Below are positions 16,803 to 26,539 of a stretch of DNA of 55,376 nt, piece after piece. Both the position numbers and the translations under genes were made by a program. The notes under the pieces are model-generated. The model was not told the DNA's origin and did no database searches. It worked only from the letters and a program-made list of their open reading frames with translations. This stretch comes from DT-110 sp964342305 (lineage in GTDB: Bacteria; Bacteroidota; Bacteroidia; Chitinophagales; Saprospiraceae), in the NCBI GenBank assembly GCA_964342305.1, contig CAYFGK010000029.1, positions 1-55,376 on the forward strand, given 5' to 3'. The stretch's first letter is position 1. Every line of letters begins with the position of its first letter.

Positions 16803-19538
16803 ATGAAAAAACGTTTACTACTATTACCGCTTCTGGCCTGTATGGTGCTGACCGGAGCTTTCGCTCAGGTAGTCCTGGAGGACTTCGAAAATGGCGCCGC
16901 GCTACCTTGGAATGCCGACTTTGGAGACAGCACGCTGACCGTAGTGGAAAATCCCGAGGGTCAGGATACCCTCATGATCAACCCCAGCGACAGTGTTGGG
17001 TCCTACACCAAAGTTTCAGGGACCGGTTTCAGTTTGTTGATCGCCGTCCTGGACGAACCACTCGACCTGTCGACCAACAGTCGCTTTACCATTCAGGTAA
17101 ATGCACCGGTACGCTCTGCGTTCATTCTTAAATTAGAGGGTGGTGGTGCCGCGATTGAGCGTCGCCAGAATATCGCTGTTACAAACACCTGGATCGAGTA
17201 CAGCTTCGATTTCAGTGAGGTATCAGATGTAACCACGCTTGACCGAATCATTCTTTTCTTTGATCCGGGTAACGCCGAATCCAGCGACACCTACCTGTTC
17301 GACAACCTCGTTGCCCGTCCGGCTAATGCTTGTTCCGGTGTGGAGCCGATTCCTGGTATTGTCGATGATTTTGAGTGTCAACGAAACGTGACTATTTCCA
17401 ATCCGGGTTTCCTGGATGTGACCGTTGTTGAAAACCCTGATCCATCAGGAGTTAACACCAGTGACAGCGTTGGTCGTTATAACGATGCAGCCGGTGGAGC
17501 CTTCCACGCTTTGGTATATGACTTTGATGGTGACATCCCACTTGAGGAACGAAGTGTCCTGAACTTCAAGTTGTGGGCGCCTAAGACGGTTCGTTTAGCA
17601 GCTAAACTGGAGCGAGGTAACTCCCCCGCTACCGGTGACTTTTTCGTAGAAGTAGAGGAAGCAAATACCTGGGCAGAATACTCCATTGATTTCAGTGGTC
17701 AGGCAGGTGCCAGTCATGGTGCCCTGGTGCTGTTCATCAATGCTTTCGAGCAACCCGATTCCAACGACATCTACTATATCGACGATATTACCTTTACGGA
17801 AGCTCCAACGGGCGATATCCTGGAAGACTTCGAAGGTGGTGCCCAGTTAGCCTGGGAACCAACCGGTGCCGACGAGGCCATCTTTGGTTCCTTTAACGGT
17901 GCGATTGCCAACCCCGATCAGTCCGGTGCGAACACCAGTGAAACGGTGGGTTCCTACACCAAAGGTTCCTCTAACCTGGGGGGAGTACAGGCTTTCCTGC
18001 CCGGAGACTTTTCCCTGGAAACCTTTACACAGTTGAACGTACAGGTATGGGCACCCGCCAATACCAGCGAAGTGACCATGCGTATGTTCAGTCCGTCCAA
18101 CGGCTTGTCAGCCATTACCCAGGCACTGCCAGCCAACGAAGAATGGGTCGATCTGACCTTCAACTTTGTTGATTTCCAGACAGTAACTGACTACGAACGG
18201 GTCGATCTCTTATTCGACGGTACTGTTGCCAGCTCCGGAACCTGGTACTTCGACAACCTGAGCCAGGGAGAGGGTACTACCGATCCTTGCGAAGGCATTG
18301 ATTCCATTCCCAATATCGTCGACGACTTCGACTGTCAGCGCAATATTCCGTTGACAGTAGGCAGCGATCGCATTACCGTGATCAATAATCCGGATATAAC
18401 CGGCGAGATCAATATGGACCCACTCGATAAGGTGGCTGAGTACCTCGATCCAAATGATCCTTGGTCCGCAGTGGTATGGGATTACGGACAGTCGATTGAT
18501 CTTTCTGTTTTCAATCAATTATCTATCCGGGTATGGTCACCGGAAATAGTACCCATGCTCTTTAAGCTGGAAGGTGGCACTTCCGATGCCGTGGAAGTAT
18601 CCACTGACGTGACGGCTACCAACACCTGGGTGGAATATACCATTGATCTGAGTTCAGCAGCTGATGGCGATTTCACCCGTTTAGCGGTGTTCATGAACGC
18701 TGGTAATGAACCAGGAGGAGAGATAACGTATTACCTGGATGATATCAGCTGGGGACGTGCGCCTTATACAGCATGTATCGCTGACTTTGAGACCGATGCA
18801 ACCTCATTGACCGGATGGGGCTTCTTCCAGAATGGCTCGGTTAACGGTACTGAATTACCTATCGTGGACAACCCGGATGTAAGTGAGGGTAACATGAGTG
18901 CTAAGGTTGCTCTGTTCCGCGAAGCTGCGGATGGTGGTGCCAACTTTGCCGGTGCTTTCAACCCATTGGCAGCCCCCATTTCATTCCCTGACCTGATGAA
19001 CAAAACCATCTCACTGAAAATGTGGTCTGAAGTAGCAGCTCCGATCGTGTTGAAAGTAGAGGGTTCTCAGACTGGTGCTGGTGGTAGTGGCGACGTGTTT
19101 GCCGACTATACTACGCCCGGCGAGTGGCAGGAGTTGACCTTTGACTTTTCAGGAATTGCTGACGATGGTCAGTACGCAACGCTAACGATTATTCCCAACA
19201 TCAATGAAACACCTGCGGAGGACCAGCTTTTCTACTTTGATGATATCGTGATCGGTGATGCATCATGTGCAATGCCCACCTCGGTATTTAATGTCGAAGT
19301 GGACCAACTGTCCGTATATCCGAACCCGGTTCAGGATGAACTGCGTATTGATCGTCCCGAAGGTATTCGCGAATTCGTTCTCTACAACATGCTCGGACAA
19401 CCCGTCCGTCGTATGGTAGTAGAAGGTGCACCTCAGGTTCGCCTGTCTACTTCCGGCCTGGAAAAAGGTATGTACCTGCTTTCCGGTTATGACGCTGCCG
19501 GCCAACTGACGGCCCAGGCACGTGTTGTCAAGAACTAA
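16803..19538 (+). CDS. Five-repeat surface glycan-binding-like protein with T9SS sorting domain
   Basis: 911 residues: signal peptide (MKKRLLLLPLLACMVLTGAFAQ), five beta-sandwich repeats of about 150-165 residues starting near 23, 185, 338, 505 and 658, then a T9SS type A domain (about 826-911; LSVYPNPVQDELRI). Each repeat begins with [IV]xDFE, has a VWxP/KLEGG core, an NTWxEYxxDFS strand and closes with YYxDDI, the pattern of carbohydrate-binding jelly rolls. Repeats 1 and 3 are alike (LEDFEGGA) and 2 and 4 are alike (IVDDFxCQRN with an extra Cys), so a two-repeat block was duplicated. No catalytic motif is seen. Its place between two GH144-type genes makes it a likely glycan-capturing protein of the locus. 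Confidence 0.8.
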   Translation: MKKRLLLLPLLACMVLTGAFAQVVLEDFENGAALPWNADFGDSTLTVVENPEGQDTLMINPSDSVGSYTKVSGTGFSLLIAVLDEPLDLSTNSRFTIQVNAPVRSAFILKLEGGGAAIERRQNIAVTNTWIEYSFDFSEVSDVTTLDRIILFFDPGNAESSDTYLFDNLVARPANACSGVEPIPGIVDDFECQRNVTISNPGFLDVTVVENPDPSGVNTSDSVGRYNDAAGGAFHALVYDFDGDIPLEERSVLNFKLWAPKTVRLAAKLERGNSPATGDFFVEVEEANTWAEYSIDFSGQAGASHGALVLFINAFEQPDSNDIYYIDDITFTEAPTGDILEDFEGGAQLAWEPTGADEAIFGSFNGAIANPDQSGANTSETVGSYTKGSSNLGGVQAFLPGDFSLETFTQLNVQVWAPANTSEVTMRMFSPSNGLSAITQALPANEEWVDLTFNFVDFQTVTDYERVDLLFDGTVASSGTWYFDNLSQGEGTTDPCEGIDSIPNIVDDFDCQRNIPLTVGSDRITVINNPDITGEINMDPLDKVAEYLDPNDPWSAVVWDYGQSIDLSVFNQLSIRVWSPEIVPMLFKLEGGTSDAVEVSTDVTATNTWVEYTIDLSSAADGDFTRLAVFMNAGNEPGGEITYYLDDISWGRAPYTACIADFETDATSLTGWGFFQNGSVNGTELPIVDNPDVSEGNMSAKVALFREAADGGANFAGAFNPLAAPISFPDLMNKTISLKMWSEVAAPIVLKVEGSQTGAGGSGDVFADYTTPGEWQELTFDFSGIADDGQYATLTIIPNINETPAEDQLFYFDDIVIGDASCAMPTSVFNVEVDQLSVYPNPVQDELRIDRPEGIREFVLYNMLGQPVRRMVVEGAPQVRLSTSGLEKGMYLLSGYDAAGQLTAQARVVKN

Positions 19539-19552
19539 TCCATTCACCTTTC

Positions 19553-19589
19553 ATGAGATTGTGGTCCGTTTGGGCCACAATCTCATTTT
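19553..19589 (+). terminator. Hairpin between repeat-protein gene and second GH144 gene
   Basis: Arms 19553-19567 and 19572-19586 form a 15-bp stem with one G-U wobble and a GTTT loop, followed by TTT. This is an intrinsic-terminator-like structure 14 bases after a stop codon but inside a run of same-strand glycan genes. It could partly terminate or stabilise the upstream message, giving unequal expression within the operon. Confidence 0.7.
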
Positions 19590-19607
19590 CCAATCAACTC
19601 ACTAGGC

Positions 19608-21020
19608 ATGCCACTCCCACCGCTACGCCATTTTGTTCTCGTTTTGGTCCTATTCTCAGGATCGGCCTGTACACCGACGAATTCTTCCACAGATGCGGAA
19701 GCTTCCGCATCATCCTCCGTGGAACCGTTTGATCTCGACACCCTGCAGGCTCGCACTTTCCGCTACTTTTGGGATCTCGCTGACGAAACCAACTACCAGG
19801 TACCCGACCGGTACCCAACCAAGAATTTCTCCAGCATTGCGGCAACTGGTTTTGGATTGACGTCTTATCTAGTCGGCATCCACGATGGCCAGATCAGCCG
19901 CGAAGCCGGAGCCGAACGCGTCCGGAATACCCTGCGCGTCCTCTGGGATTTACAACAAGGCCCCGATTCTACCGGAGTAAGCGGTTACAAAGGGTTGTTT
20001 TACCACTTTCTCACCTACGAGAATGCAACCCGCTTTAAAAATGTAGAACTATCCACCATTGATACTGGTCTTCTGATGGCCGGCATCCTCAGTACCATGT
20101 CCTTTTTTGATCGTGACAATCCGGTGGAAAATGACATCCGCCAGTTGGCCGATAAACTCTATCGCCGGGTGGAATGGGACTGGGCACTAAATGACGACAA
20201 TCGCATTTCCATGGGCTGGCGCCCGGAACGAGGATTTATTACTCACGACTGGAAGGGGTACAACGAAGCCATGGTGCTGCTCATTCTCGCCATGGGCTCC
20301 CCAACGCACCCCATCCCCGCTTCTTCCTGGGACACCTGGTGCAGCACCTATGAGTGGGCCGATTACTACGGCTACGAGCACATCAACTTCGAGCCTCTAT
20401 TCGGGCACCAGTACAGCCAGATGTACATCGACTTCCGGGGTATTCAGGATGACTATATGGCGGAGAAAGGTATTGACTACCACGAAAACTCACGACGGGC
20501 AGCTTTCGCCAACCGGGCGTACTGCATGGATAACCCCCATCAATTCAAGGGTTACAGCGACGTTTGTTGGGGACTTACCGCTTGCGACGGGCCGGCCAAT
20601 AAAAAACAACTATGGAAGGGCGACACTATCCAGTTCCGGACCTATAGTGCCCGCGGTGCCAGTGCACAGCGCGTAGTTGATGACGGTACCATTGCTCCCA
20701 CCGCAGCTGCCGCTTCCATTGCTTTTGCTCCGGAAATCAGCCTGGCCGCCATGGAGCACTTCTGGACGGATCATTACGACCAACTGGTTCGCACGTACGG
20801 ATATGCCGATGCCTTTAACCTCACCTATACCTGGGGCGAGGGCAACGAAAATGGCTGGTTCGATAAAGATTATATAGGCATTGACCAGGGCCCCATTGTG
20901 ATTCAGATCGAAAACTACCAATCGGGCCTGGTGTGGGATCTGATGAAAAAGAACCCCTACGTTCGGGCCGGCCTGAAGCGGGCAGGATTTCGCAACGGAT
21001 GGATCGACGAAAATAGCTAA
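19608..21020 (+). CDS. GH144-type (glycoamylase-like) lipoprotein
   Basis: 470 residues. The N-terminus MPLPPLRHFVLVLVLFSGSAC ends in a lipobox-like GSAC with Cys21 as lipidation site, so it is a predicted lipoprotein. After a Ser/Ala-rich spacer, residues about 43-465 form the same catalytic domain as the gene at 14893: LQARTFRYFWDLAD, ATGFGLTSYLVGIHDGQI, WDWALND, HDWKGYNEAMVLLILAMGSP, YSDVCWGLTACDGP, IDQGPIVIQIENYQSGLVWD. GH144 contains both endo-beta-1,2-glucanases and an exo-acting sophorose-releasing type; having two copies, one secreted and one lipidated, suggests a division between polymer cutting and oligomer trimming. It lacks the FN3 and T9SS domains of its paralogue. The start is the first ATG. 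Confidence 0.8.
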   Translation: MPLPPLRHFVLVLVLFSGSACTPTNSSTDAEASASSSVEPFDLDTLQARTFRYFWDLADETNYQVPDRYPTKNFSSIAATGFGLTSYLVGIHDGQISREAGAERVRNTLRVLWDLQQGPDSTGVSGYKGLFYHFLTYENATRFKNVELSTIDTGLLMAGILSTMSFFDRDNPVENDIRQLADKLYRRVEWDWALNDDNRISMGWRPERGFITHDWKGYNEAMVLLILAMGSPTHPIPASSWDTWCSTYEWADYYGYEHINFEPLFGHQYSQMYIDFRGIQDDYMAEKGIDYHENSRRAAFANRAYCMDNPHQFKGYSDVCWGLTACDGPANKKQLWKGDTIQFRTYSARGASAQRVVDDGTIAPTAAAASIAFAPEISLAAMEHFWTDHYDQLVRTYGYADAFNLTYTWGEGNENGWFDKDYIGIDQGPIVIQIENYQSGLVWDLMKKNPYVRAGLKRAGFRNGWIDENS

Positions 21021-21046
21021 CAGACCTTTGTTTCATACACCACCGG

Positions 21047-21068
21047 TCCGGAGCCCTCGGGCTCCGGA
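21047..21068 (+). terminator. Hairpin after the GH144 lipoprotein gene
   Basis: TCCGGAGCC (21047-21055) pairs perfectly with GGCTCCGGA (21060-21068) around a CTCG loop, 26 bases after a stop codon. The following bases TCATTTCC give only a weak U tract. Like 19553-19589 it lies between same-strand glycan genes. Confidence 0.5.
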
Positions 21069-21095
21069 TCATTTCCTAACCCCAAAAACCAAATA

Positions 21096-21296
21096 ATGGA
21101 CCGAATCAACCTGGAACAAAGAAAATGGATGTACGGCTGTGTGCTAGTACTGATCATCGGGTGCTTGCATTACTTTGAATTTCACCAAAAATTCTTCACA
21201 CCTCCAGTCGGCACAGCCGTTTCGCCTCTTTTGGAAGCAGTTGATACCGGAGCTGCTACCACCGTTTATTCAGAAACACAAATACAAAAGCCATGA
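21096..21296 (+). CDS. Small membrane-anchored protein overlapping the GH3 gene
   Basis: 66 residues with one hydrophobic segment (WMYGCVLVLIIGCLHYF, about residues 11-27) and a short Thr/Ala-rich tail. I do not recognise a family. Support for it being real: an ATG start in the gap after a hairpin, the same strand as its neighbours, and a stop codon that overlaps the next start in an ATGA arrangement (21293-21296), the usual sign of translational coupling. It could instead be a chance ORF or leader peptide. Confidence 0.5.
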   Translation: MDRINLEQRKWMYGCVLVLIIGCLHYFEFHQKFFTPPVGTAVSPLLEAVDTGAATTVYSETQIQKP

Positions 21297-23530
21297 GATA
21301 CCTCTTTACAATACTATTGATCCTGGGTTGCTGGTACTCTTCCCGGGCTCAATTACCCGAGCTAACCGACGAGCAGGCCGAACAAATAGAAACGTTGCTC
21401 GACAAGATGACGACGGAAGAAAAGATCGGTCAATTGACCTTATTTACCAGCGACTGGGATGTCACGGGCCCCACCTTGCGTGGCAACTATAAAGAAGACA
21501 TCCTTTCCGGAAAAGTCGGGGCTATTTTCAATGCCCACACCGCCGACTATAACCGGGAATTGCAAAGGATAGCTATTGAAGAAACCCGTTTGGGTATTCC
21601 CCTGCTGTTTGGCTACGATGTCATTCACGGTTATAAAACCATTTTCCCCATTTCTCTCGGGGAATCCGCCAGTTGGGACCTGGAAGCGATTGAGGAAAGT
21701 GCTCAGGTAGCCGCCGCTGAAGCCGCTGCCGCCGGTTTGCACTGGACATTCGCGCCCATGGTCGATGTGGCCCGCGACCCCCGTTGGGGACGTATTTCGG
21801 AAGGTGCTGGTGAAGACCCTTACCTGGGTAGCCGTATAGCTGAGGCACGGGTTCGTGGGTTCCAGGGCGATGATCTGGCGGCTACCAATACCCTGATCGC
21901 TTGCGCAAAACACTTTGCCGCCTACGGTGCTGCTCAGGCCGGTCGCGATTACCATACCGTTGATATGTCGGAGCGCGTATTACGGCACGACTTTTTGCCT
22001 CCTTTTAAAGCGGCTTTGGATGCGGGTGTGCAATCTTTCATGACCTCTTTTAATGAACTCTTCGGTGTTCCGGCCTCGGGCAGCCATTATCTGCTGACCG
22101 AGATCCTGCGCGACGAGTGGGGTTTTGACGGATTCGTAGTGACTGATTACACCTCCATTAACGAAATGATCCCACACGGTGTGGTTGCCGACGAAAAGGA
22201 AGCCGGCGAATTAGCCCTCACCGCCGGCGTGGACATGGATATGCAGGGTGCTGTTTTTTACGACCATCTCCAACAATCACTGAAAGAAGGCAAGGTCACC
22301 GAAGCCCGGATCGACCAGGCAGTGCTGCGAGTCCTCCGGGCAAAAATGCTGCTGGGGCTGTTCGACGATCCTTACCGCTACAGCGATATGCAGCGCCAGG
22401 AAGAAACTATTTTGGCGGAAGCCCACCTGGAAAAAGCCCGGGAGGTAGCTCGCAAATCCATGGTTCTCCTCAAGAATAATGGCGTTCTCCCCTTGTCAAA
22501 AGCCGGCCAAAAGATTGCCCTGATCGGACCGCTGGCCGATTCGAAGGCCGACCTGCTGGGGTCGTGGCACGCTGCCGGTAATGCCGAAGATGCCATTACT
22601 CTGAAAACCGCTCTCGAAGATATGCTCGAATCATCTTCTACTCTTTTACACGCAAAAGGTTGTGAGGTAGAAGGTGATGACCGCTCCGGTTTTCCCGAAG
22701 CGCTGGCTGCCGCCCGCCAGTCCGATGTAGCCATCTTAGTTGTTGGCGAAAACTGGTGGATGAGTGGTGAAGCCGCCAGCCGGTCCGAAATTGACCTTCC
22801 TGGTGTTCAGCTCGAACTGATAAAAGCCATCAAGGAAACGGGTACGCCCGTAGTGGTCGTACTGATGAATGGACGGCCCTTAGCCATCCCTGAAGTAGAT
22901 GAAATGGCCGACGCTATTCTGGAAACCTGGTTTGCCGGAACCATGGGCGGACCAGCCATGGCCGATATCATTCTGGGAGATGCCAACCCTTCCGGTCGTT
23001 TGCCGGTAACCTTCCCGCGCAATGTAGGTCAGGTCCCATTGTACTACAGCATGAAAAATACCGGCCGCCCAATGGAGCCGGAGAACAAATACACGAGTAA
23101 ATACCTGGATGTACCGAACACGCCTTTGTATCCTTTCGGATACGGCCTTGGTTACACCACTTTTGAATACGGTGACCCCAGTACCTCCGATGAACCTTTT
23201 ACCGAAAATGCCCCCATTGAGTTTTCAGTGGAGGTACGAAATACCGGAGACCGTGCCGGCCGGGAGACAGTACAGTTTTACGTACGCGACCTGGTGGGTA
23301 GCGTAACCCGTCCGGTATTGCAGTTGAAAGGCTTTCGCCAAATCGACCTGGAACCCGGAGAAACACAGACCGTGACATTTACTTTGTCAGCGGATGATGT
23401 AGCATTTTACCGACGCGATATGAGCTACGGTTGGGAACCCGGTGAATTCGACTTATTCGTTGGACCCAACGCGCAGGACCTGCAATCCGTTCGCGTCGAA
23501 TTGACTTCCAATAAAAAATCAAATCCCTAG
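21293..23530 (+). CDS. GH3 family beta-glucosidase (BglX-like)
   Basis: 745 residues with signal peptide (MRYLFTILLILGCWYSSRAQ), so periplasmic or outer-membrane associated. The (beta/alpha)8 domain carries the family pattern IPLLFGYDVIHGYKTIFPI and DPRWGRISEGAGEDPYL, with nucleophile Asp285 in FVVTDYTSI. The alpha/beta sandwich domain follows (VLLKNNGVLPL; GEAASRSEIDLPG with a candidate acid/base Glu), then the C-terminal FnIII-like domain (GRETVQFYVRDLVGSV). Length and layout are those of BglX-type exo-beta-glucosidases, which can take beta-1,2-linked gluco-oligosaccharides among others. It overlaps the small ORF upstream by 4 bases and is 4 bases before susC, so the genes are one transcription unit. 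Confidence 0.93.
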   Translation: MRYLFTILLILGCWYSSRAQLPELTDEQAEQIETLLDKMTTEEKIGQLTLFTSDWDVTGPTLRGNYKEDILSGKVGAIFNAHTADYNRELQRIAIEETRLGIPLLFGYDVIHGYKTIFPISLGESASWDLEAIEESAQVAAAEAAAAGLHWTFAPMVDVARDPRWGRISEGAGEDPYLGSRIAEARVRGFQGDDLAATNTLIACAKHFAAYGAAQAGRDYHTVDMSERVLRHDFLPPFKAALDAGVQSFMTSFNELFGVPASGSHYLLTEILRDEWGFDGFVVTDYTSINEMIPHGVVADEKEAGELALTAGVDMDMQGAVFYDHLQQSLKEGKVTEARIDQAVLRVLRAKMLLGLFDDPYRYSDMQRQEETILAEAHLEKAREVARKSMVLLKNNGVLPLSKAGQKIALIGPLADSKADLLGSWHAAGNAEDAITLKTALEDMLESSSTLLHAKGCEVEGDDRSGFPEALAAARQSDVAILVVGENWWMSGEAASRSEIDLPGVQLELIKAIKETGTPVVVVLMNGRPLAIPEVDEMADAILETWFAGTMGGPAMADIILGDANPSGRLPVTFPRNVGQVPLYYSMKNTGRPMEPENKYTSKYLDVPNTPLYPFGYGLGYTTFEYGDPSTSDEPFTENAPIEFSVEVRNTGDRAGRETVQFYVRDLVGSVTRPVLQLKGFRQIDLEPGETQTVTFTLSADDVAFYRRDMSYGWEPGEFDLFVGPNAQDLQSVRVELTSNKKSNP

Positions 23531-23534
23531 CACC

Positions 23535-26522
23535 ATGAAAAATAAATACCTATTGAGTGTCTTCTGCCTGCTGCTCGGGCTAAGTACACTCCACGCACAA
23601 TCCACCGTTACGGGGACCGTTATCGACGAGACGGGCCTACCGTTACCGGGGGTAAACATTCGATCGGCTTTACAGTCGACCACCGGGGTGATCTCGGATG
23701 CTGACGGTTCATATTCCATCGATTTGGAGGATCCCGCTAACGACACCCTTATTTTTTCCTTCATCGGTTACCAAACTCTGCGCCAGGCGGTACAGGCACG
23801 CACCACCATTGATGTTCAAATGGACGTTCAGCAACAGCTGCTGGACGATGTGGTAGTCGTCGGGTACGGTGTACAGCGCAAAAGTGATCTGACGGGAGCC
23901 ATATCCAGTGTTAAAGAGGAGGAACTGCAACGTGTTTCCAGCGGTAACGTAGAGCAGATACTCCAAGGCCGGGTTGCCGGTGTTCAGGTAACCCCCAGTA
24001 GTGGCGAGCCCGGACGAGGCGCCGTTATCCGAATTCGGGGTACCGGTACTCTGAACGACGCTTCGCCCCTCTTCGTGGTCGATGGAATGCTATTGAACGA
24101 CATCGATTTTCTGAACCCCAACGACATTGAGTCGATCGAGGTGCTGAAGGATGCCTCAGCTACCGCTATTTACGGCTCGCGGGGTGCCAACGGAGTGATC
24201 ATTGTAACTACGAAGAAGGGACGTGATCAAAGACCCACCTTCCAGCTAAATGCGTATTACGGCGCCCAGGAAGTTGTGCGACAGATCGACCTGACCAACG
24301 CCTCCGAATTTGCTCAGCTGGCCAACGAAGTCGCCATTAACACCGGCCTGGAAACACCATTCGACGATCCCAACTCCTTTGGAGAAGGTACTGACTGGCA
24401 GGACCAGATCTTCCAGACTGCTCCTATCCAGAACTACCAGCTGAGCTCAAATGGGGGGAATGAATTCGTGCGGTATAATATTGCTGCCAACTATTTTGCC
24501 CAGGAAGGGATCATTCGGGGGTCTGACTTCAATCGTCTGACCATTCGCCTCAACAACGAATACCTCTTGTCCGAGAATGTTACGGTGGGACATAACATTG
24601 CCTATACCCGAAACAACCGTGAAAACCCGGCGGGCGTACTTACGCAGGCTTACCGCGCCGAACCGGTCATTCCGGTATTCAACGACGACGGAAGCTTTGC
24701 CGATGCCACGGTTCGTATTCCCGTAGGTAACCCGGAAGCCTCCATCTTTTACCGCAATAGTTTCAGCGACGGTACGCGCCTGGTGGGTAATGCGTACATA
24801 AACGTTGACTTTCTGAAGAACTTCACCTTCCGTTCGAGCTTCGGTATCGACAATGAACGGTTCGAAAGTAAGACTTTCGTTCCCCAGTTTGAGGTCTCTC
24901 CTACCAGTTTGCAACGCAACGAGGAGAGCAACCTCAATGTGAATAATACCACCAATGAATCGTGGCTATGGGAAAACACTATTTCCTACCAAAATGAGTG
25001 GAATATCCACCGCATCAACCTGCTCGGTGGTGTCACGGCTCAGGAATTTACCAACGAAGGACTTGGTGGCTCACGCCGGAATTTCCTGGGAGAAACCGAA
25101 GAGTTTTTCTATCTCAGTGCAGGTGAAGCCGAGACCCAAACCAACTTTAACGGAGGGTTTGAGTGGACATTGCTTTCCTATTTATTCCGTGCTAACTATA
25201 CCTTAATGGACCGTTATTTGCTTACCGTAAGTATGCGGGCTGATGGTAGTTCAAAATTTGGTGAAAACAATCGCTGGGGCTACTTCCCGTCCGTAGGTCT
25301 TGGATGGAATCTGAGCCAGGAAGCCTTCATGCAATCGCAGAACCTCATTTCCCGCCTGAAACTTCGCGGTAGCTGGGGAGTGATCGGTAACGAAAAGATC
25401 GGTGCTTACGCCGGTAAACCAACTGTTACCTCTAACATAAATGCCGTTTTTGGAAATCCCTCCAGTCTGGCTACGGGTGCATCGATCGTGGATCCGGCCA
25501 ACCCAAATATTCAATGGGAGGAAACGGAGCAGTACAATTTTGGCGTCGAGATCGGTTTTCTGGAAAACCGCCTTACTGCCGAACTCGACTACTACAACCG
25601 TACGACCAACGATATCCTGGTTGCCGTGCCCATTCCCGACTACGTTGGGGTAGATGCCAACCCGGTGGTCAATGCTGCCAGTGTGGAAAACAAAGGTATC
25701 GACATGACCCTGAACTGGCGCGATGATATTGGCGACTTTAGTTATTCCGTAGGCTTTGTCGGATCGACCGTGAATAATGAGGTCCTCTCCCTTGGTACCG
25801 GGCAAGCAGAGATATTTGGCGGTGGCCTTGGCGTGGGTGGCCTCTTGGGTACCCGCACCGTCGTTGGTCAACCCATTGGTGCCTTTTACGGATACCGGAC
25901 CAACGGCATCTTTCAAAACGAACAGGAGCTGGAGCAATTCCCGACCCGCGGGGTAGAAGTGCCCGGTGACCTGCGATTTGTCGACACTAATAACGACGGC
26001 GTCATCACCTCCGATGACCGTACGATGATCGGAAATCCCATTCCCGATTTCACCTACGGCTTCAACGTGAGCATGAACTACAAAGGTTTCGACCTGGCCC
26101 TGGAATTCAATGGCCAGCAGGGCAACGAGATCATCAATGCCAAGAAGATGGCGCGGTTTGGTACCTATAACTTTGAAACGACGTTTCTCGATCGCTGGAC
26201 CGGTGAAGGCACCAGCAACACCGAGCCCCGGGTAACCAACGGCGGACACAATTACGAGCCTTCCGAACGGTTCATTGAAGATGGATCCTTTACCCGTCTT
26301 CGTACCGTTCAGCTGGGGTACACCTTGCCACAATCACTTATGGATCGCGTGGGCATTAGCCGGTTTCGCGTGTACGTGATCGGCAACAATCTTGTGACCT
26401 GGACCGACTACAGTGGCTATACTCCCGAAATTACGTCGGGTTCTGTCATTTCGGTGGGAATTGATAGCGGTGTCTTCCCCATTGCTAAAACATTTACCGC
26501 CGGTATTGATGTTACATTTTAA
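23535..26522 (+). CDS. SusC/RagA-type TonB-dependent glycan transporter
   Basis: 995 residues, normal for SusC. Signal peptide (MKNKYLLSVFCLLLGLSTLHAQ), a carboxypeptidase-regulatory-like domain (about 24-105; TVTGTVIDETGLPLPGVNI), a plug domain beginning DDVVVVGYGVQRKSDLTGAI with the SusC-typical NDIESIEVLKDASATAIYGSRGANGVI, then a 22-strand barrel ending in FTAGIDVTF with a terminal Phe. It imports oligosaccharide through the outer membrane together with the SusD lid encoded next, driven by TonB. It starts 4 bases after the GH3 stop; susD follows after 17 bases. Confidence 0.96.
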   Translation: MKNKYLLSVFCLLLGLSTLHAQSTVTGTVIDETGLPLPGVNIRSALQSTTGVISDADGSYSIDLEDPANDTLIFSFIGYQTLRQAVQARTTIDVQMDVQQQLLDDVVVVGYGVQRKSDLTGAISSVKEEELQRVSSGNVEQILQGRVAGVQVTPSSGEPGRGAVIRIRGTGTLNDASPLFVVDGMLLNDIDFLNPNDIESIEVLKDASATAIYGSRGANGVIIVTTKKGRDQRPTFQLNAYYGAQEVVRQIDLTNASEFAQLANEVAINTGLETPFDDPNSFGEGTDWQDQIFQTAPIQNYQLSSNGGNEFVRYNIAANYFAQEGIIRGSDFNRLTIRLNNEYLLSENVTVGHNIAYTRNNRENPAGVLTQAYRAEPVIPVFNDDGSFADATVRIPVGNPEASIFYRNSFSDGTRLVGNAYINVDFLKNFTFRSSFGIDNERFESKTFVPQFEVSPTSLQRNEESNLNVNNTTNESWLWENTISYQNEWNIHRINLLGGVTAQEFTNEGLGGSRRNFLGETEEFFYLSAGEAETQTNFNGGFEWTLLSYLFRANYTLMDRYLLTVSMRADGSSKFGENNRWGYFPSVGLGWNLSQEAFMQSQNLISRLKLRGSWGVIGNEKIGAYAGKPTVTSNINAVFGNPSSLATGASIVDPANPNIQWEETEQYNFGVEIGFLENRLTAELDYYNRTTNDILVAVPIPDYVGVDANPVVNAASVENKGIDMTLNWRDDIGDFSYSVGFVGSTVNNEVLSLGTGQAEIFGGGLGVGGLLGTRTVVGQPIGAFYGYRTNGIFQNEQELEQFPTRGVEVPGDLRFVDTNNDGVITSDDRTMIGNPIPDFTYGFNVSMNYKGFDLALEFNGQQGNEIINAKKMARFGTYNFETTFLDRWTGEGTSNTEPRVTNGGHNYEPSERFIEDGSFTRLRTVQLGYTLPQSLMDRVGISRFRVYVIGNNLVTWTDYSGYTPEITSGSVISVGIDSGVFPIAKTFTAGIDVTF

Positions 26523-26539
26523 TCAGAAACTCCATCATC

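Noticed and set aside
25251..26333. 360-codon minus-strand ORF opposite susC
   Set aside because: It is antisense to a well-supported SusC gene and its translation has no family features; long antisense frames are common in this codon usage.
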